Shown here: one piece after another, positions 53,988-61,535 of the stretch
How the letters are laid out: the number at the start of each line of letters is the position of its first letter
How positions within the stretch are numbered: position 1 is the first letter of the stretch
From: Thermoanaerobacter ethanolicus JW 200
GTDB taxonomy: Bacteria > Bacillota > Thermoanaerobacteria > Thermoanaerobacterales > Thermoanaerobacteraceae
Direction: 5' to 3'
Assembly (NCBI RefSeq): GCF_003722315.1
Contig: NZ_CP033580.1
Span: forward strand, 2,669,127 to 2,733,126
DNA: 64,000 nucleotides
Program-made: the position numbers and the translations under genes
Notes under the pieces: model-generated
What the model was told of the DNA's origin: nothing
The model's input: only the letters and a program-made list of their open reading frames with translations
Databases searched by the model: none

Positions 53988-54284
53988 TTATTTTGTGACA
54001 AGAAAGATATTTTTCACTTCATCGATAATGTTTATGATATTTTCATCTGTTAAAGAATAATAAATTATAGTCCCTTCTCTTCTGGTTTTTACCATTTTAT
54101 TTGCTCTTAATACCATTAAATGCCTTGATACATGGGATTGGTCTAAATTTAGTGCTGCCATCATTTGACATACGCACATTTCCCTCTTGCTTAAAAGCTC
54201 TATTATTTTTATTCTAGTAGGATGAGATAATGCTTTAAAATACTCCGCTACTTTACTATACAAATCAGCTTCCACTTTTCTCAT
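53988..54284 (-). CDS. ArsR/SmtB-family repressor
   Basis: The 98-residue winged-helix protein has an ArsR N-region (YFKALSHPTRIKIIELL), a CVC pair in REMCVCQMMAALNLDQ at the start of the DNA-recognition region and recognition helix SHVSRHLMVLR. The CxC site is that of As(III)/Sb(III)-type or thiol-reactive sensors. Palindromes upstream of itself and of its two neighbours indicate autoregulation and control of the cluster. The inducer is unknown: no arsenite pump is seen nearby. Confidence 0.88.
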   Translation of the reverse strand: MRKVEADLYSKVAEYFKALSHPTRIKIIELLSKREMCVCQMMAALNLDQSHVSRHLMVLRANKMVKTRREGTIIYYSLTDENIINIIDEVKNIFLVTK

Positions 54285-54299
54285 CCTTTCATATAGATT

Positions 54300-54319
54300 A
54301 TATTCGATTTTTCAAATAT
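54300..54319. promoter_or_regulatory. ArsR operator, autoregulatory
   Basis: An imperfect palindrome ATATTCGATTTTTCAAATAT shares the half site ATATTCGA with the other two operators and lies 16 bases upstream of arsR. From 54320 to 54496 nothing else is seen. Confidence 0.6.
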
Positions 54320-54496
54320 AGTCAAGTTAATTTTTTGTCAAGTCCGTGTCAAGTTTTCGTAGGTAAATTTTTTAAAATTTTTTTGTCTAACTTACCTCAC
54401 CCCCAATACGTAATTCACTTTACTGAATATAAAATATGTTCTATTTATGTTAAATTATTACTTCAGAAGCAAACGCTAAACATCTCACTTCTTTTA

Positions 54497-54740
54497 TTAG
54501 CCTTTAAATGTAAAATACTGGTTATTAACTTCCTGCTTCAAACACTTATCGCTAGACCATTGGCTCGCGTTATCTCTTTTAAAAACATATTTTATCCAGG
54601 GTCTTCCTGCAAATGGCCCTTCTAAAATCGGCAGTGAAACTTTTAGCCATTCATCTATTTCTTCAGCTTTGTAATCTTTTCTTACACTTATGTAAGCAAG
54701 TATCCACGGTTTATAAATACCATTCTTCAAAAAGCTGACC
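54497..54740 (-). pseudogene. C-terminal fragment of an unrecognised protein
   Basis: The 3' part of an open frame encodes KPWILAYISVRKDYKAEEID and LKVSLPILEGPFAGRPWIKY to a stop at 54497. Its upstream continuation is antisense to an IS256 fragment and so not native. Composition looks like a real gene end; the family is not recognised. Confidence 0.35.
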
Positions 54741-54910
54741 ACTACTTTGCTTTTACAAGATACCCGGAGGAGGTACGAAAGCACATTTATACTACAAGTG
54801 CAGTTGAAAGTGTTAATAGCTTGGTTGAAAAAGTGAGAATAAAATCTGGTGGATATTTTCAATCAGCTGATATTTTGGAACTCAATGGTTTATTTGTAGA
54901 GAGCATTTGA
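54741..54910 (+). pseudogene. IS256-type (mutator) transposase C-terminal remnant
   Basis: The frame reads FTRYPEEVRKHIYTTSAVES, VNSLVEKVRIKSGGYF and ends LNGLFVESI with a stop, the conserved C-terminus of IS256 transposases around the final Glu. The rest of the gene is missing. It abuts the 3'-truncated group II intron. Confidence 0.7.
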
Positions 54911-54950
54911 AGCAAACAAAATGTGAAAAGCCTGTTCCAGTGATAAAAGC

Positions 54951-56141
54951 TTACAGTCTTCGCCTTATCCATTCGTCAAGGTTTTTCATTATGCTTTTCG
55001 CGTCTGCTAATCCAAAATAGTTGACCCATCCTGTTGTTATTTGATTTAGTCTTTTTATTCTGTTTTCCATGCTTATTCCCTTGTTCCGATTGGTTATTTC
55101 TCTTACTTTTTCCTTAAACCTTTTGATGGATTTTTCATGGATTCTTATTCTTACTTCGTTTTCTTTTGTATAGAATGAAAATCCAAGAAATTTTCTTCTC
55201 CATGGTCTATCTACAGCACTTTTTGCTTCGTTGACTTTTAGTTTTAATTTGCTTTCTATGAACTTCTTTATGCTCTTCATTACTCTGTTTCCTGCAGACC
55301 TGCTTTTTACATATATGTTGCAGTCATCTGCGTATCGGCAGAATTTATGCCCTCGTTTCTCAAGTTCTTTGTCTAGTTCGTCCAACATTATGTTTGCTAA
55401 TAGGGGACTTAATGGCCCTCCTTGGGGTGTCCCTTCTTCTGTTGATATTTTGATTCCGTTTATCATTACTCCTGATTCTAGGTATCTTCGTATTAACTTT
55501 AGTACCCTTTTATCTCCTATCCGCTTTTCTAGTTTGGACATTATTATGTCGTGGTTTACTCTGTCAAAGAACTTTTCTAAGTCCATATCTACAACCCATG
55601 TGTATCCTTCATTTATGTATGCTTCTGCGGCTTTTATTGCGTCTTTTGCACTGCGTCCTGGTCTGAATCCATAACTGTTATCTGAAAATGTATGGTTGTA
55701 GACTTTATTTAGTATTTGGGCTATTGCTTGTTGTATTAGTCTGTCTAGTACTGTAGGTATTCCTAGTAGTCTTACTCCTCCATCTGGTTTGGGAATTTCT
55801 ACTCTTCGCACTGGTTGTGGTTTGTATTTCCCCTCCAGCAGTTGTTGTTTTATGGTTGCCCAGTTTTCTTTGAGATACGGTAGAAGTTCATCTACTTCCA
55901 TCCCATCTACTCCATGGCTTCCTTTATTTGCAACAACGCGCTTGTATGCTGCTTCCATGTTCCCTCGTTCTACTATCATTTCAAGCATCTTGCTGGTATA
56001 TCTTTGTACTTCGTTTCTTCCATCTTCCGACGCCGATGATATACTATGCACTTCCGTTGTCTTTTGAAATTCCATTTCTCTATTCAACGGATAGCCTCTT
56101 TGTTGAGTTGTCTGCAGTCTCCGCATATCTTTCGAGTCCAT
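54951..56141 (-). CDS. ltrA: Group II intron reverse transcriptase/maturase, truncated
   Basis: The 396-residue protein has RT blocks IPKPDGGVRLLGIPTVLDR, SYGFRPGRSAKDAI, DMDLEKFFDRVNHD, GTPQGGPLSPLLANIML and the catalytic CRYADD, then the maturase stretch FLGFSF...WVNYFGLAD. It stops at WIRRRL, where relatives continue for further residues, so the end of domain X is lost. ATG at 56141 is far from AGGAGG (14 bases); TTG four codons upstream is also possible. Confidence 0.85.
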   Translation of the reverse strand: MDSKDMRRLQTTQQRGYPLNREMEFQKTTEVHSISSASEDGRNEVQRYTSKMLEMIVERGNMEAAYKRVVANKGSHGVDGMEVDELLPYLKENWATIKQQLLEGKYKPQPVRRVEIPKPDGGVRLLGIPTVLDRLIQQAIAQILNKVYNHTFSDNSYGFRPGRSAKDAIKAAEAYINEGYTWVVDMDLEKFFDRVNHDIIMSKLEKRIGDKRVLKLIRRYLESGVMINGIKISTEEGTPQGGPLSPLLANIMLDELDKELEKRGHKFCRYADDCNIYVKSRSAGNRVMKSIKKFIESKLKLKVNEAKSAVDRPWRRKFLGFSFYTKENEVRIRIHEKSIKRFKEKVREITNRNKGISMENRIKRLNQITTGWVNYFGLADAKSIMKNLDEWIRRRL

Positions 56142-56561
56142 AAGATTTCCCAAAACCTCCTAACGTTCGGTCCTTCCTTATCTATTCATGACTAGATAAG
56201 TACTATGACCTCTGCTGACTTCTCAAGGTTCAGCCATGCATCAGTGCATGGGTTGTCACTTCAGATTTACTTCCATGACTTATCCTTGAGACCTCCCCGG
56301 GTAAGAACGATAACTTTCATCTCATATATCTGCCAGATTTACTGTATGGGATTCGGGTAGTGTTGGATTTCGTTTTGTTACGCAAACTCATCCATCCCAA
56401 TTCAGCCTCTTATCTGGTTCTTGTTCATCAGACCGAGATTTTGCCTTAAGCTTCCTTCAGATTCCACCTCACGATGGACACCCTTGCTCTTGGCTAGTGG
56501 TTCCCACTACCAAGCCCACAGCGGACTTTCACCGCCTAGTTATCGCCCATGCCGGACGCAC
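54951..56561 (-). mobile_element. Group II intron, 3'-truncated
   Basis: The 5' end is GTGCG at 56561, followed by about 400 nt of structured RNA (GTGAAAGTCCGC, GTGGAATCTGAAGGAAGC, GGGAGGTCTC) and a reverse-transcriptase frame. Sequence changes to an IS256 scrap right after RRRL. I find no domain V hairpin, so it should not splice. The 5' exon is a terminator hairpin (56571-56591), a site preference of class C introns. 56142-56560 is intron RNA without other genes. Confidence 0.8.
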
Positions 56562-56570
56562 ACAAACTGA

Positions 56571-56591
56571 AAGACGCTATAAAAGCGTCTT
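56571..56591 (-). terminator. Terminator of the parB-like gene; intron target
   Basis: A perfect 7-bp stem AAGACGC/GCGTCTT with a 7-base loop overlaps the parB stop. The intron is inserted about ten bases further on, replacing the T tract's downstream side. Confidence 0.75.
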
Positions 56592-58008
56592 AATTAGTAT
56601 CAATCTTTGAAATAATCGTGCTAAACATTTCTTTAAGCTGTTTGCAAAGATTTAAGAAAGATTCTTTATCTTGTTCGTCAAAAGATGCTAAAATATCTAA
56701 ATCAAGTTTTTCTAACTCTCTTTTAGTATTTTCAAGGCTTTCTGTTATTCTCCAGAGTTTTTGTGTATTTCCATTTTTTTCTTTTAACCACAATGTTTTG
56801 TAATTTTCTTTTTCCTGCTTAATTTGTTCATATTCCTGTTTTGCTTTTTTAAGTTCCTCTTCTGTTTGTTTAAGTTTTTCATAGATATTTTCCTGCTGTT
56901 TCTTTAAATTTTCTATTTCTTGTTTTATGTTGTCAGGAATTACTTCTATTTTTTCTATTGGTTTATTTTGGAGTTTTTTTAATTGTTCGTTTGTAAATTC
57001 AATAGCTGTTTTATATTGTTCTATAAGAGTCTCTTTTTGTTTTATTTCATCTTCTTTTTGTTTTATTTCAAGGTCTTTTTCTCTGTTTTGTCTTATTAAT
57101 TCATTTAACTGATCGATAAGATCTTGCATATCTTTTTCTGCCTGTTCCCTTATCATTTGGACTTCCTGCATACTGATTTCCATAATGTCTTCTTTTAATG
57201 TTTTATAAAGAAGCTCTTGTATGGAAGGTTCAAGATATGCTATTTCGGTTGCAACAGATACAGGTATTTTATTTTCTCTTACAAGCTGCTGTATAGCAGG
57301 AATAAGTTCGTTGAGTCTTTTAAGTTTGTAATAATAACTTTTTTTGATTCCTAAAGTATCCATAATTTCTGATTGGGATTTTTTGGGTAATGGTTCTCCA
57401 CTTAGTGAAGTTCCACTTCTTAAATACTGGTTATTTCCCCTCTGTATTTCATATATCCTTTCAAGCTCCAATATACCCTTTGCTACCTTTATAGGGTTTA
57501 AGTTTGCTATTCCCCTCTGTCTATAGTTTACTTCCAACAGTTCTTTTAAAATCCAATCTTCTTTTTTAATACCATCTTTGTTTTTATATTCTTTTACAAT
57601 ACAAGGTACTTCTTTCAGCCCCAATTCTCTCGCTGCACGTAATCTTTGACTTCCTGATACTACCGTGTAATCATCTGTTACTATAAGCGGTGTCAATATA
57701 CCACTTGTCCTGATGCTTTCCAAGAACTCTTCCCACTGCCTACCTTCTATGTCGTCAAAAAACTCCCTGTTTAGTAAGTTCTCTTTCAACAGCTCGGCGC
57801 TTATCATTTGAATTGTTGGTTTCTCAGGAATATTATCTTTTTGTTTTACTTCTTTTTTCGGCTCTTTTTGTTCCTGTTTTACAACAGGAGTTTCTGCAGG
57901 GAATTCTATCATTCCAGGAATCTCAATCTTAAAATCCTCATTTTCTTCTAAAAACTCGATTTTAAATTCTTCATCGTTATTAAAAGAGTTAATATTAAAA
58001 TTATTCAT
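56590..58008 (-). CDS. ParB-like nuclease-fold protein with long coiled coil
   Basis: The 472-residue protein has an acidic, disordered start, a ParB N-domain (about 70-150: [20 protein letters not shown], then [20 protein letters not shown]), an HTH region ([20 protein letters not shown]) and a charged coiled coil (about 290-440, [20 protein letters not shown]). The long coiled coil is unusual for partition ParB. No parA is adjacent. Divergent from a replication-type operon, it probably serves maintenance of a plasmid or integrated element. GAAGGTGAG precedes the start. Confidence 0.78.
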   Translation of the reverse strand: MNNFNINSFNNDEEFKIEFLEENEDFKIEIPGMIEFPAETPVVKQEQKEPKKEVKQKDNIPEKPTIQMISAELLKENLLNREFFDDIEGRQWEEFLESIRTSGILTPLIVTDDYTVVSGSQRLRAARELGLKEVPCIVKEYKNKDGIKKEDWILKELLEVNYRQRGIANLNPIKVAKGILELERIYEIQRGNNQYLRSGTSLSGEPLPKKSQSEIMDTLGIKKSYYYKLKRLNELIPAIQQLVRENKIPVSVATEIAYLEPSIQELLYKTLKEDIMEISMQEVQMIREQAEKDMQDLIDQLNELIRQNREKDLEIKQKEDEIKQKETLIEQYKTAIEFTNEQLKKLQNKPIEKIEVIPDNIKQEIENLKKQQENIYEKLKQTEEELKKAKQEYEQIKQEKENYKTLWLKEKNGNTQKLWRITESLENTKRELEKLDLDILASFDEQDKESFLNLCKQLKEMFSTIISKIDTN

Positions 58009-58201
58009 ATTTTCTCACCTTCTTTTAATCTTTTCTTATTTTTACTTTCGTGTCCTATTAAATTAAATTTTATCAATCCATTTTTTAATTACTTTAAATA
58101 TATATAATCTTGTTATACAGGTTGTAGTCGGAATTTTATTTTAATTTTCAATCTATTTGCTTATTTCTTCTCTTTACTTCTTGGATTGCATCACATATTA
58201 G

Positions 58202-58210
58202 TTATTCACA
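58202..58210 (+). promoter_or_regulatory. DnaA-box-like site in divergent region
   Basis: TTATTCACA matches the DnaA consensus exactly. A single site is weak evidence, but the AT-rich stretch 58020-58320 between parB and the replication-type genes is where an origin would be expected. No iterons are visible. Confidence 0.35.
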
Positions 58211-58319
58211 AAACATCTTATAGCTATATTTTAACATATACTGCACAAAGTATCAAATAAATTCGATTCATTATGAAAATATTTAGCTTTCTAAATCAGA
58301 AAAAAATTAAAAATTTCTA

Positions 58320-58347
58320 TTGCCTTTTTCTAAAAAGGTGATATAAT
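58320..58347 (+). promoter_or_regulatory. Promoter of the multi-hairpin RNA
   Basis: TTGCCT and TATAAT are separated by 16 bases; the start would fall at about 58353, immediately before the first hairpin. Confidence 0.65.
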
Positions 58348-58350
58348 AAA

Positions 58351-58640
58351 ATCGAAGGTGGAATTGAGAGATGCATTTTCTCTCAATTATAAGTATTTAA
58401 AAGGTGGATGTACGTATAAAAGTACATGCCATCTTAAATGAAAGAGGAAAACAGGCGTTTGTCTGTTAAAATGTGATGAAAAGGCGGATGAATTGCCTTT
58501 AACTTTAAAAGAAAATGTGGAAAAGGGTATTTTATGCCCTTAAACTACAAAAAAGGAAACAATAAACCTAAAAAGGTGTATTGTTTCCTTTTATTTTGAA
58601 AAGGAGGACAATGGATAATTCCATGTCCTCCTTTTGTTTT
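58351..58640 (+). ncRNA. Candidate structured RNA of seven consecutive hairpins
   Basis: Seven hairpins follow in about 275 nt: 58362-58388 (10 bp), 58402-58434, 58449-58467, 58478-58502, 58521-58543, 58551-58592 (14 bp) and 58599-58635 (at least 11 bp, then TTTTGTTTTGTT, a strong terminator). Most begin with AAAAGG or a close variant. GGA triplets recur between and in hairpins. No open frame with a ribosome site is present. A promoter precedes it. I do not recognise the family; it could be a regulatory RNA or a multi-hairpin leader of the operon starting at 58722. Confidence 0.6.
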
Positions 58641-58721
58641 GTTAAATTTTAGTATTCAATTGTGAAAATAACTTAAATATTGCCATTTAGCATTTTGGAA
58701 ATTTTTGTGGAGGTGTTTTTA

Positions 58722-58925
58722 ATGAATAAAAAATTATTAAAATTAAGCGATGTTGCCGAAATTCTTGACATTAAAATAGATAGGATTTATGCCCTTGCAA
58801 GACAGGGAATTATACCCGTTGTGAGAATTGGACGCCAATTGCGAGTCGATCCAGAAAAATTACAAGAGTGGATAGAGCAGGGCGGTCAGGGCTTCGAAGG
58901 TGGATGGAAGAAAAAAGAAGGATGA
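58722..58925 (+). CDS. Excisionase-type HTH protein
   Basis: The 67-residue protein is one winged/MerR-like helix-turn-helix: LKLSDVAEILDIKIDRIYAL, then GIIPVVRIGRQLRVDPEKLQ, the HTH_17 pattern of excisionases and plasmid regulators. ATG at 58722 has GGAGGTG six bases upstream; an earlier in-frame start has no site. It leads the plus-strand operon and ends six bases before the next start. Confidence 0.8.
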   Translation: MNKKLLKLSDVAEILDIKIDRIYALARQGIIPVVRIGRQLRVDPEKLQEWIEQGGQGFEGGWKKKEG

Positions 58926-58930
58926 TAAAT

Positions 58931-59527
58931 ATGATTACTTCTAAATACAACATATTTCAAGTGGTAAAAGAAAATATTGATCTTATGGAAGCCATAGAGT
59001 ACTATGGTTTCCAGCCAATAAGGAAAGGGCGTTATTATTGGCTCTTATGCCCTTTCCATTCAGAAAAGCACCCAAGCTTTTGTATTAATGGAAATACTTT
59101 TAAATGTTTCGGGTGCGGAGTCCATGGAGATGTAATAAATTTTGTATCGCTATTATTTAATTTGAAGCCTATAGACGCTGTTTATAGGCTTGTAACAGAC
59201 TTTGGTATAGATTTACCATATGCAAAAAAAATTGACAAAATATATTGCAAAGCAAAACAAAATTACGAAGATATAAAACTTTACCAAGCTTTTATTACTC
59301 AAAGAGACAGAATATACGATTACTTATGCAATATACGTGATATTTATAGCCGTTTAAAAGAACTCATTACAAACCCAGAAGATATACAGCTCGACGAATT
59401 TGTTGAGACCTGCCATAAACAGGATCTCATAGAATACTGGTTGGATATTATTCTAACAGGAAGCATTCAAGAACAATATGAAGTGATTAAATCAGTAATC
59501 AAGGAGGTAACAAATGATGGAAAATAA
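58931..59527 (+). CDS. CHC2 zinc-finger protein (primase N-domain-like)
   Basis: The 198-residue protein has the primase-type finger with Cys40 and His43 in CPFHSEKHPSF, and Cys59 and Cys62 in FKCFGCGVHGDVINF, then a helical region. There is no Toprim polymerase domain, so it would need a partner to act as a primase. ATG at 58931 has AAGG eight bases upstream; frames upstream overlap the HTH gene. It overlaps the DUF3987-like gene by 14 bases, showing tight coupling. Confidence 0.8.
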   Translation: MITSKYNIFQVVKENIDLMEAIEYYGFQPIRKGRYYWLLCPFHSEKHPSFCINGNTFKCFGCGVHGDVINFVSLLFNLKPIDAVYRLVTDFGIDLPYAKKIDKIYCKAKQNYEDIKLYQAFITQRDRIYDYLCNIRDIYSRLKELITNPEDIQLDEFVETCHKQDLIEYWLDIILTGSIQEQYEVIKSVIKEVTNDGK

Positions 59528-60881
59528 ATCACAAATAATCTCTGAACTTAAAAGAATTAAAAGTCAAGATCAAGACTTTGAAAAAATTATAACCATTGAA
59601 CCAATATCAAGTCAATATAATGCTAATGAAGAAGATATTTTAATGGAAGAAGAAGCTATTCCATGGCCTGCTGACTTCACTAAAGAAGCATATCACGGCC
59701 TAGCGGGTGAATTTGTCAAATTAATAGAACCCTATACCGAAGCAGACCCCGCTGCTCTCTTGATGACTTTTTTAACAATCTTTAGCTGCTACATTGATAA
59801 AAAAATATTTATGCAGATAGGCACAGAAAAGATTTATAGCAATATTTATACTCTCATTGTTGGCAACAGTTCTAAAGCAAGAAAAGGGACAAGCTGGAAT
59901 GCTGTCATAGAATTATTTAAAAGGTTAGATTCTAACTTCGTAACACACCGCGTAAAGAGCGGTTTTGGGAGCGGTGAAGGAATTATCGCAAAAGTCAGCG
60001 ACGAAATGTATGATAAAAAAACAAAGCAATGGATTAAACGAGAAGACCAGAGATTGCTGCTGTTTGAGCCAGAATTCAGTTCCATTTTAAAAATAGGTAG
60101 TAGAGAAGGCAACATTCTCACAAATATTATAAGAGAAGCTTTCGACAATCATACTATTGAAAATAACGTAAAATACGACGATTCCTCTCTTCGATCCTCC
60201 AATCATCATCTAAGTATTGTCGCACACATTACAGCTCCCGAATTAAAAAAATTCATGAAAGAAGTAGATACAAAAAATGGCTTCTACAATCGTTTCCTGT
60301 GGATATGCGTAAGACGCAGTAAACTCTTGCCCATATCGCCACCTATAGATGATGGTATCTATAACAAGTTACTTTTAGATCTACATGACATAATTGAATG
60401 GCTTAATAACATAAATATCCATGTAATAACATTCGACGAATCCGTAAAAAGCTATTGGATTGAAATATACAAGGAGCTTTCCAATGAAGATACAGACGGA
60501 TTAGTAGCAGATCTTACAGCGAGAGCAGAAACCTATCTATTAAGGTTGAGTCTTATATATGCAGTATTGGATAAAAGCATGACCATTAAAAAAGCCCATA
60601 TAGATGCCGCACTCGCCGTATGGGATCGTAACGTTCAATCAATTAAATTTCTATTTGGAGAAAGTAAACCTGATACCATAGAAATAAAAATATTAAATGC
60701 TCTACAAAACAATCCAATGACCCAAGCAGAACTCTATAACAACATTTTTCATCACCATATAAAATCTGAAATACTCAACGAAGCTTTGCAAAAATTATCT
60801 GCCAAAAACAAAATTAATTGCCAAATAATTAAAACAAAAGGTCGACCAAAAAAAATTTGGTCGTTAAATGAAAATAATTAA
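59514..60881 (+). CDS. DUF3987-like ATPase of plasmid/phage replication
   Basis: The 455-residue protein has the opening WPADFTKEAYHGLAGEFVKL typical of DUF3987, a P-loop-like VGNSSKARKGTSW, LLLFEPEFSSIL in place of Walker B, HLSIVAHITAPELKKF, and a C-terminal winged-helix segment (ALQNNPMTQAELYNNIFHHH). DUF3987 proteins pair with CHC2 primase fragments and are taken as replicative helicase-type factors. AAGGAGG is six bases from the ATG. From 60882 to 61077 there is no gene, only AT-rich sequence. Confidence 0.75.
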   Translation: MMENKSQIISELKRIKSQDQDFEKIITIEPISSQYNANEEDILMEEEAIPWPADFTKEAYHGLAGEFVKLIEPYTEADPAALLMTFLTIFSCYIDKKIFMQIGTEKIYSNIYTLIVGNSSKARKGTSWNAVIELFKRLDSNFVTHRVKSGFGSGEGIIAKVSDEMYDKKTKQWIKREDQRLLLFEPEFSSILKIGSREGNILTNIIREAFDNHTIENNVKYDDSSLRSSNHHLSIVAHITAPELKKFMKEVDTKNGFYNRFLWICVRRSKLLPISPPIDDGIYNKLLLDLHDIIEWLNNINIHVITFDESVKSYWIEIYKELSNEDTDGLVADLTARAETYLLRLSLIYAVLDKSMTIKKAHIDAALAVWDRNVQSIKFLFGESKPDTIEIKILNALQNNPMTQAELYNNIFHHHIKSEILNEALQKLSAKNKINCQIIKTKGRPKKIWSLNENN

Positions 60882-61077
60882 ATGTCCATTTAAAATTGTT
60901 TCATTATCGCTAAAAGCACAAAAAGCTCAAAAATTTGAAATTAACTATTTTAGTTGCACAAAATGAGAACATTATTCGCATTTAATGTACAGTTATTAAA
61001 AGGTCAGAAACCCAGAAAATATCCTATTTGTGCTTAATGTTCTTTTTATTCAAGAAACTATAAAGGAGATGATGTTT

Positions 61078-61527
61078 ATGTCTTCCTACTGGGAAGAACA
61101 GAGTATTTTAAATAAAATGAAAAACAAATATTCTGCCTTAACTTCCTGGGATGAAAATAAAACATTTCGCTATATACAAGATAGTATTGAAAAAATGTCA
61201 AAGAAATATTATCAATCAAAAGTTCAAGGAGCAATCAACTGGGTAGAAAAATGTCATTCACCTTTAAATGAAAAATATAACAAAACGCTAGAAAAAATAG
61301 ACCTCTCATTCAAAGCAAAAAACATGACAGAACTTTATGAAACTGTCGCAGCTTTTGAAGAAATAATCAACGAGATAATAAAAGAATATAAAAATGCAGT
61401 ATTACTAGCTAATGAAATAAAAACCAGCATTTATAATCTCATATGGGATGAAAGTACTGGTTTTTATGAAATAAAAGATACTTCTATAAACATTAACATA
61501 GAAAAAATTTTTACAGAAAGGAGTTGA
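61078..61527 (+). CDS. Hypothetical helical protein before the topoisomerase
   Basis: The roughly 149-residue protein is rich in Lys, Glu and Asn and largely helical (ALTSWDENKTFRYIQDSIEK, NWVEKCHSPLNEKYNKTLEK). No motif is recognised. AAGGAGAT precedes several close ATGs; I choose 61078 for its spacing. It ends eight bases before the topoisomerase start, so the two are translated from one message. It may be an accessory subunit, which is only positional inference. Confidence 0.6.
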   Translation: MSSYWEEQSILNKMKNKYSALTSWDENKTFRYIQDSIEKMSKKYYQSKVQGAINWVEKCHSPLNEKYNKTLEKIDLSFKAKNMTELYETVAAFEEIINEIIKEYKNAVLLANEIKTSIYNLIWDESTGFYEIKDTSININIEKIFTERS

Positions 61528-61535
61528 ATATCAAT

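Noticed and set aside
52995-54284. Arsenic resistance operon
   Set aside because: Only an ArsR-type regulator with a CVC site is present; no arsenite pump, arsenate reductase or ArsA is nearby.
54497-54862. A 121-residue minus-strand protein
   Set aside because: Its first half is the antisense of an IS256 fragment, so the frame is a chimera; only the last part may be a genuine gene remnant.
58020-58320. Iteron-type plasmid origin
   Set aside because: AT-rich with one DnaA-box match, but no direct repeats are visible, so an origin is not supported.
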